Source: a bacterium (GTDB taxonomy: Bacteria; Babelota; Babeliae; Babelales; RVW-14). Taken from it: DNA of 8,884 nucleotides. The position numbers were made by a program, and so were the translations under genes. The stretch covers positions 1 to 8,884 of the forward strand of contig JAHFBR010000042.1 of assembly GCA_023249955.1 (NCBI GenBank), given 5' to 3'. The notes under the pieces are model-generated. The model saw only the letters and a program-made list of their open reading frames with translations, had not been told where the DNA came from and did not search any database. Numbering within the stretch: position 1 is the stretch's first letter; each line of letters starts with the position of its first letter. Shown here piece after piece: positions 6,049 through 8,884 of the stretch.

Positions 6049-7030
6049 TTATAAAACAATCTTGCAGATGATTGGTAACACGCCGCTGGTGCGTCTTGAA
6101 TTCGGCACCAAGCCGACGCTTTTGGCAAAGCTTGAGCTTCTTAACCCAGGGGGCAGTGTTAAAGACCGCTGTGCCTTGTACATGGTTGAAGAGGCGGAGC
6201 GTACCGGCAAGCTTAAGCCGGGAGGTACCATTGTAGAAGCGTCTTCGGGCAACCAAGGCATTTCGCTGGCTATGATTGGCAAAATTAAAGGCTACCGCGT
6301 TATCATTACCGCTCCTGACCGTACTGCGCAAGAAAAAATTGCTATTTTGCGTGCCTATGGCGCCGAGGTGTATGTGTGTCCGAATACCGACACGCACGAC
6401 GATCCTCGCAATTATCATACCTTTGCAGAACATTTGACGCGCAGCATTCCTGGCGCCTACATGCCAAACCAGTACTTTAATAAAGTCAATCCAGAGGCAC
6501 ATTACAAAACGACGGGGCCAGAAATTTGGCAGCAGACTGAAGGCAAAATTACGCACTTTATTACCGGCACCGGCAGCTGTGGTACAATCTCGGGTACGGG
6601 CCGCTATCTTAAAGAACAAAATCCAAACGTAAAAGTAATCGGTGTGGATGCAGCAACCTCGATGTATTCAAGCAAGGAGCCCAAGGCATACAATGTGGAA
6701 GGCCTGGGTATTGACGTGATTTCAGACACTTTTGACAAAAATGCCATCGATCACGTTATTCCCATTACCGATGAAGACGCTTTTACCATGACGCGCAAAC
6801 TTGCACGCGATCACGGCATTATGGTGGGTATTAGCAGTGGAGCGGTGATGCATGTTGCTTTGGAATACGTTAAAAATTTGAGCGAATCAGATGTGGTGGT
6901 AGTCATGTTTGCTGATTCTGGGCGCAATTATTTAAGCAAAGTTTTTATGACGACACCAAGTGCCGAATCGCGTACCCCATCGCAACAAACAGAAACAGTT
7001 ACGGTTGGAGCTGTTCATTCACCACGATAA
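6032..7030 (+). CDS. Cysteine synthase / cystathionine beta-synthase-like PLP enzyme
   Basis: A 332-residue fold-type II PLP enzyme. It should catalyse beta-replacement on a serine derivative: O-acetylserine or O-phosphoserine plus sulfide to cysteine, or serine plus homocysteine to cystathionine. Visible motifs: MIGNTPLVRLE (13-23), the PLP lysine K44 in GGSVKDR, the substrate loop EASSGNQGIS (69-78), a phosphate loop GTGSCGTISG (179-188), and GISSGA (266-271). The segments QYFNKVNPEAHY (147-158), NVEGLGID (221-228) and DSGRNYLSK (295-303) resemble cystathionine beta-synthase more than CysK. There is no C-terminal CBS (Bateman) domain: a polar Ser/Thr/Gln tail of about 25 residues follows the catalytic core. 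An in-frame stop at 6026-6028 fixes the ATG at 6032; its Shine-Dalgarno is weak. It is the first clear gene of a run with dapF, 17 nt apart. The exact reaction (CysK, CysM or CBS) is open. Confidence 0.9.
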   Translation: MSIGNNYKTILQMIGNTPLVRLEFGTKPTLLAKLELLNPGGSVKDRCALYMVEEAERTGKLKPGGTIVEASSGNQGISLAMIGKIKGYRVIITAPDRTAQEKIAILRAYGAEVYVCPNTDTHDDPRNYHTFAEHLTRSIPGAYMPNQYFNKVNPEAHYKTTGPEIWQQTEGKITHFITGTGSCGTISGTGRYLKEQNPNVKVIGVDAATSMYSSKEPKAYNVEGLGIDVISDTFDKNAIDHVIPITDEDAFTMTRKLARDHGIMVGISSGAVMHVALEYVKNLSESDVVVVMFADSGRNYLSKVFMTTPSAESRTPSQQTETVTVGAVHSPR

Positions 7031-7047
7031 AATCATAGGTGTGAGCA

Positions 7048-7932
7048 ATGTCGATTTTAAAAAATTTCATAAAATATCAATCACTCGGCAACGATTTTAT
7101 TGTTTTTGATTGGTACAAAAAGCCTGCATTGTACGTGCAAAATGAGCTGCATGATGCGGCATGGCCTCTTTTTGTAAAAACAATTTGCGATCGGCATTAT
7201 GGCGTGGGGGCTGATGGAGTTTTGATTATCACTAGTTGCCCACAAGCCGGCATGCCTGAAATGCTGATTTTTAATGCCGATGGAACTCAGGCAGAAAGTT
7301 GCCTGAATGGATTGCGCTGCGTTGCCCAACATCTTTTTGGCAGCTATGCCTTTCCAGAAAGCTTTTCGATCAAACTAGGCGAGCGCGTTGTTGAGTGTAT
7401 TATGCAAAAAAACAGGGCTGGTGCTGAGCTGAGTGCCATCACAATGCGCGTTGGGCATGCAGAGTCTGCTGGCATGGCAAACGTCGAGGGCTCAAATGGG
7501 CATATTATGCGCATCGGCAATCCACACTTTATTATTTTTGGTCAAGCAACGCCCGAAATGCTTACACAACAGGGCCATAAAATTTCTACCAGTTCCCATT
7601 TTGCTCACGGAACCAATGTTGAATTTGTGTGGCAAATTGAACCAATTGGCGCAGAAAAACAGTACAATCTGTTGGTCTATGAGCGTGGCTGTGGCATTAC
7701 GCTGGCATGTAGCTCTGGTGCAGCGGCTGTGACTGGGCTTTTGTTTGAGCAAGGTGCCATTGAACGCGATGAAGTCATTGTGTTACACATGCTGGGTGGT
7801 TCTGTGCGTGCCTGGGTTGATAAAGAGGGCTCTGTTGTTTTGCAGGCGCAAGCGCGATTAGTATTTAGCGGTACACTTGAAAATGCCAATCAAAGTCAGC
7901 CATCCAAGCCGCAGCCCATGGTGCAGTCATAG
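7048..7932 (+). CDS. dapF: Diaminopimelate epimerase
   Basis: A 294-residue PLP-independent epimerase that interconverts LL- and meso-diaminopimelate, feeding lysine and peptidoglycan synthesis in the cytoplasm. It has the usual two-lobed family pattern: FIKYQSLGNDFIVFD (7-21), GVGADGVL (52-59), FNADGTQAESCLNGLRC (75-91) with catalytic C85, IGNPHFIIF (156-164), GTNVEFV (188-194), and YERGCGITLACSSGAAA (211-227) with the second catalytic cysteine C221. Substrate-contact residues N15, N76, N158, N190, E212 and R213 are in place. Two points are unusual: the glycine that normally follows each catalytic cysteine is L86 and S222 here. The last 15 or so residues form a polar Gln/Pro/Ser tail beyond the core. 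AGGTG lies 7 nt before the ATG. It follows the PLP enzyme by 17 nt, and the aldolase starts 35 nt later, so co-transcription is likely. Confidence 0.92.
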   Translation: MSILKNFIKYQSLGNDFIVFDWYKKPALYVQNELHDAAWPLFVKTICDRHYGVGADGVLIITSCPQAGMPEMLIFNADGTQAESCLNGLRCVAQHLFGSYAFPESFSIKLGERVVECIMQKNRAGAELSAITMRVGHAESAGMANVEGSNGHIMRIGNPHFIIFGQATPEMLTQQGHKISTSSHFAHGTNVEFVWQIEPIGAEKQYNLLVYERGCGITLACSSGAAAVTGLLFEQGAIERDEVIVLHMLGGSVRAWVDKEGSVVLQAQARLVFSGTLENANQSQPSKPQPMVQS

Positions 7933-7967
7933 CGATAAAAAATCTGTTGCAGAGAGGAGAGTTTGTT

Positions 7968-8884
7968 ATGTCATCCAATCTTGTTTTGCACAAAGATGCG
8001 GTTCCTGTTCCATTAACGGTTCCAACGTCCATGCGTGAAGCATTCATCAATAATTATCTCAAAGCAACGTGCAATACAGGGCGCTTGCTGTTATTTGCCG
8101 GCGATCAAAAGGTCGAGCACCTCAATAAAGATTTTTTTGGTCCAGACATCTCTCCAGAGTCTGCAAACCCCACCCACTTGTTTGACATTGCAAGCAAATC
8201 GAGGATAGGTGCATTTGCAACAAATTTGGGTTTGGTTGCACGATATGCATCCGATTATAAAAATGTCCGCTACGTAATAAAACTTAATGGTAAAACAAAT
8301 TTGGTGCCAACTCAGCAGGCAGATCCAAATAGCTGCATGTGGACCCCGGTTCAACAGGTTGTTGAGTTTAAAAAACAGACTGGCCTTGATATCGTTGGCA
8401 TTGGCATGACGGTATATTTGGGCAGTGAGCACGAATCAGCAATGCTTGCGCAGGCGGCACAAGCCATTTACCAGGCCCATCAAAACGGTTTAATGACCAC
8501 GGTGTGGATGTATCCGCGCGGCAAGGCGGTGCAGAATGAAAGAAGTGCTGATATTATTGCAGGAGTCGCTGGTATTGCCGTTTGCCTGGGGGCAGACTTT
8601 GTTAAAGTTAATGCACCAGAGGCTGCTGATAGTTTTGAAAGTGCGCAGCTGTTGCGTCAAGCAACTATGGCGGCGGGCAATACGCGCGTTATCTGTGCTG
8701 GCGGGCAATCAAAGTCTGAAAAAGAGTTTTTGCAGGCTTTGTATCATCAAATTCATGGTGGCGGTGCCATGGGTGCTGCAGTTGGCCGTAACATTCATCA
8801 AAAAAGTACACAAGAGGCGATTAAATTTTGTAATGCATTGGCTGCAATCATCATTGATGATGCCGATGTTGCAACAGCGGAGCA
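7968..8884 (+). CDS. Class I fructose-bisphosphate aldolase, DhnA/FbaB type (3' end missing)
   Basis: A frame of 305 codons is open from the ATG at 7968 to the right edge. AGGAG 8 nt upstream supports the start. The protein belongs to the DeoC/FbaB-like TIM-barrel aldolases, which cleave fructose 1,6-bisphosphate through a Schiff-base lysine, without metal. Visible features: LLFAGDQKVEH (41-51, with D46), YVIKLNGKTNL (102-112), VWMYPRGKAV (179-188, with Y182), the probable Schiff-base lysine K213 in ADFVKVNAPE (209-218), and the phosphate-binding segments VICAGGQSKS (241-250) and GAAVGRNIHQ (269-278). Length is close to that of family members, so only a short C-terminus is probably missing. 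It is likely co-transcribed with the upstream genes. Related substrates (other sugar phosphates) cannot be excluded. Confidence 0.88.
   Translation, partial: MSSNLVLHKDAVPVPLTVPTSMREAFINNYLKATCNTGRLLLFAGDQKVEHLNKDFFGPDISPESANPTHLFDIASKSRIGAFATNLGLVARYASDYKNVRYVIKLNGKTNLVPTQQADPNSCMWTPVQQVVEFKKQTGLDIVGIGMTVYLGSEHESAMLAQAAQAIYQAHQNGLMTTVWMYPRGKAVQNERSADIIAGVAGIAVCLGADFVKVNAPEAADSFESAQLLRQATMAAGNTRVICAGGQSKSEKEFLQALYHQIHGGGAMGAAVGRNIHQKSTQEAIKFCNALAAIIIDDADVATAE

Noticed and set aside
6035..6619. 194-codon open frame on the minus strand inside the cysteine-synthase-like gene
   Set aside because: It lies wholly opposite a gene with clear family motifs, has no recognisable product, and has no start context that I can see.
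1..8884. CRISPR arrays, tRNA genes, insertion sequences, integrase or phage genes
   Set aside because: No regularly spaced direct repeats, cloverleaf sequences, transposase motifs or terminal inverted repeats were seen. Gene order and codon use look chromosomal throughout.

Overview
The window is dense bacterial DNA of intermediate base composition: nine recognised genes (two cut by the window edges), a possible 36-codon ORF, short spacers, clear Shine-Dalgarno sites, and no RNA gene, insertion sequence or CRISPR array that I can see. The gene content (RtcB plus archease, a glutamyl-tRNA synthetase with a KLSKR loop, a cystathionine-beta-synthase-like PLP enzyme, DapF, a DhnA-type class I aldolase) together with signal-peptide proteins of no recognisable family fits a Gram-negative, possibly host-associated lineage. 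A member of Candidatus Dependentiae (TM6) is my best guess, but it rests on general impression, and no marker here settles it.

Layout. Positions 1-1300 (minus strand) hold two consecutive genes for exported proteins that are paralogs: an N-terminal fragment of 111 residues cut by the left edge, and a complete 297-residue protein. Both have a signal peptide and share the pattern RTAxNTxAYDxWTNPxRDN; the larger one also has a very acidic segment. Positions 1384-3243 (minus) are an archease-rtcB operon for RNA ligation/repair, with 3 nt between the genes. From a divergent promoter region, a plus-strand gene (3370-4098) encodes a membrane-anchored or exported protein with an Ala/Pro/Met-rich tail, followed by a strong intrinsic terminator and a small orphan gene (4207-4458) whose 3' end overlaps the 3' end of gltX on the opposite strand. 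After gltX (4424-5854, minus) comes a 177-nt divergent spacer, then a plus-strand run: cysteine synthase/CBS-like enzyme, diaminopimelate epimerase, and a class I fructose-bisphosphate aldolase that runs off the right edge.

How they fit together. archease and RtcB act on the same RNA-ligation reaction. gltX, the CBS-like enzyme, dapF and the aldolase are housekeeping translation and central or amino-acid metabolism. The most unusual parts are the tandem secreted paralogs, the Met-rich envelope protein, and the pairing of a beta-substituting PLP synthase with a DapF whose two catalytic-cysteine loops have lost their usual glycines.
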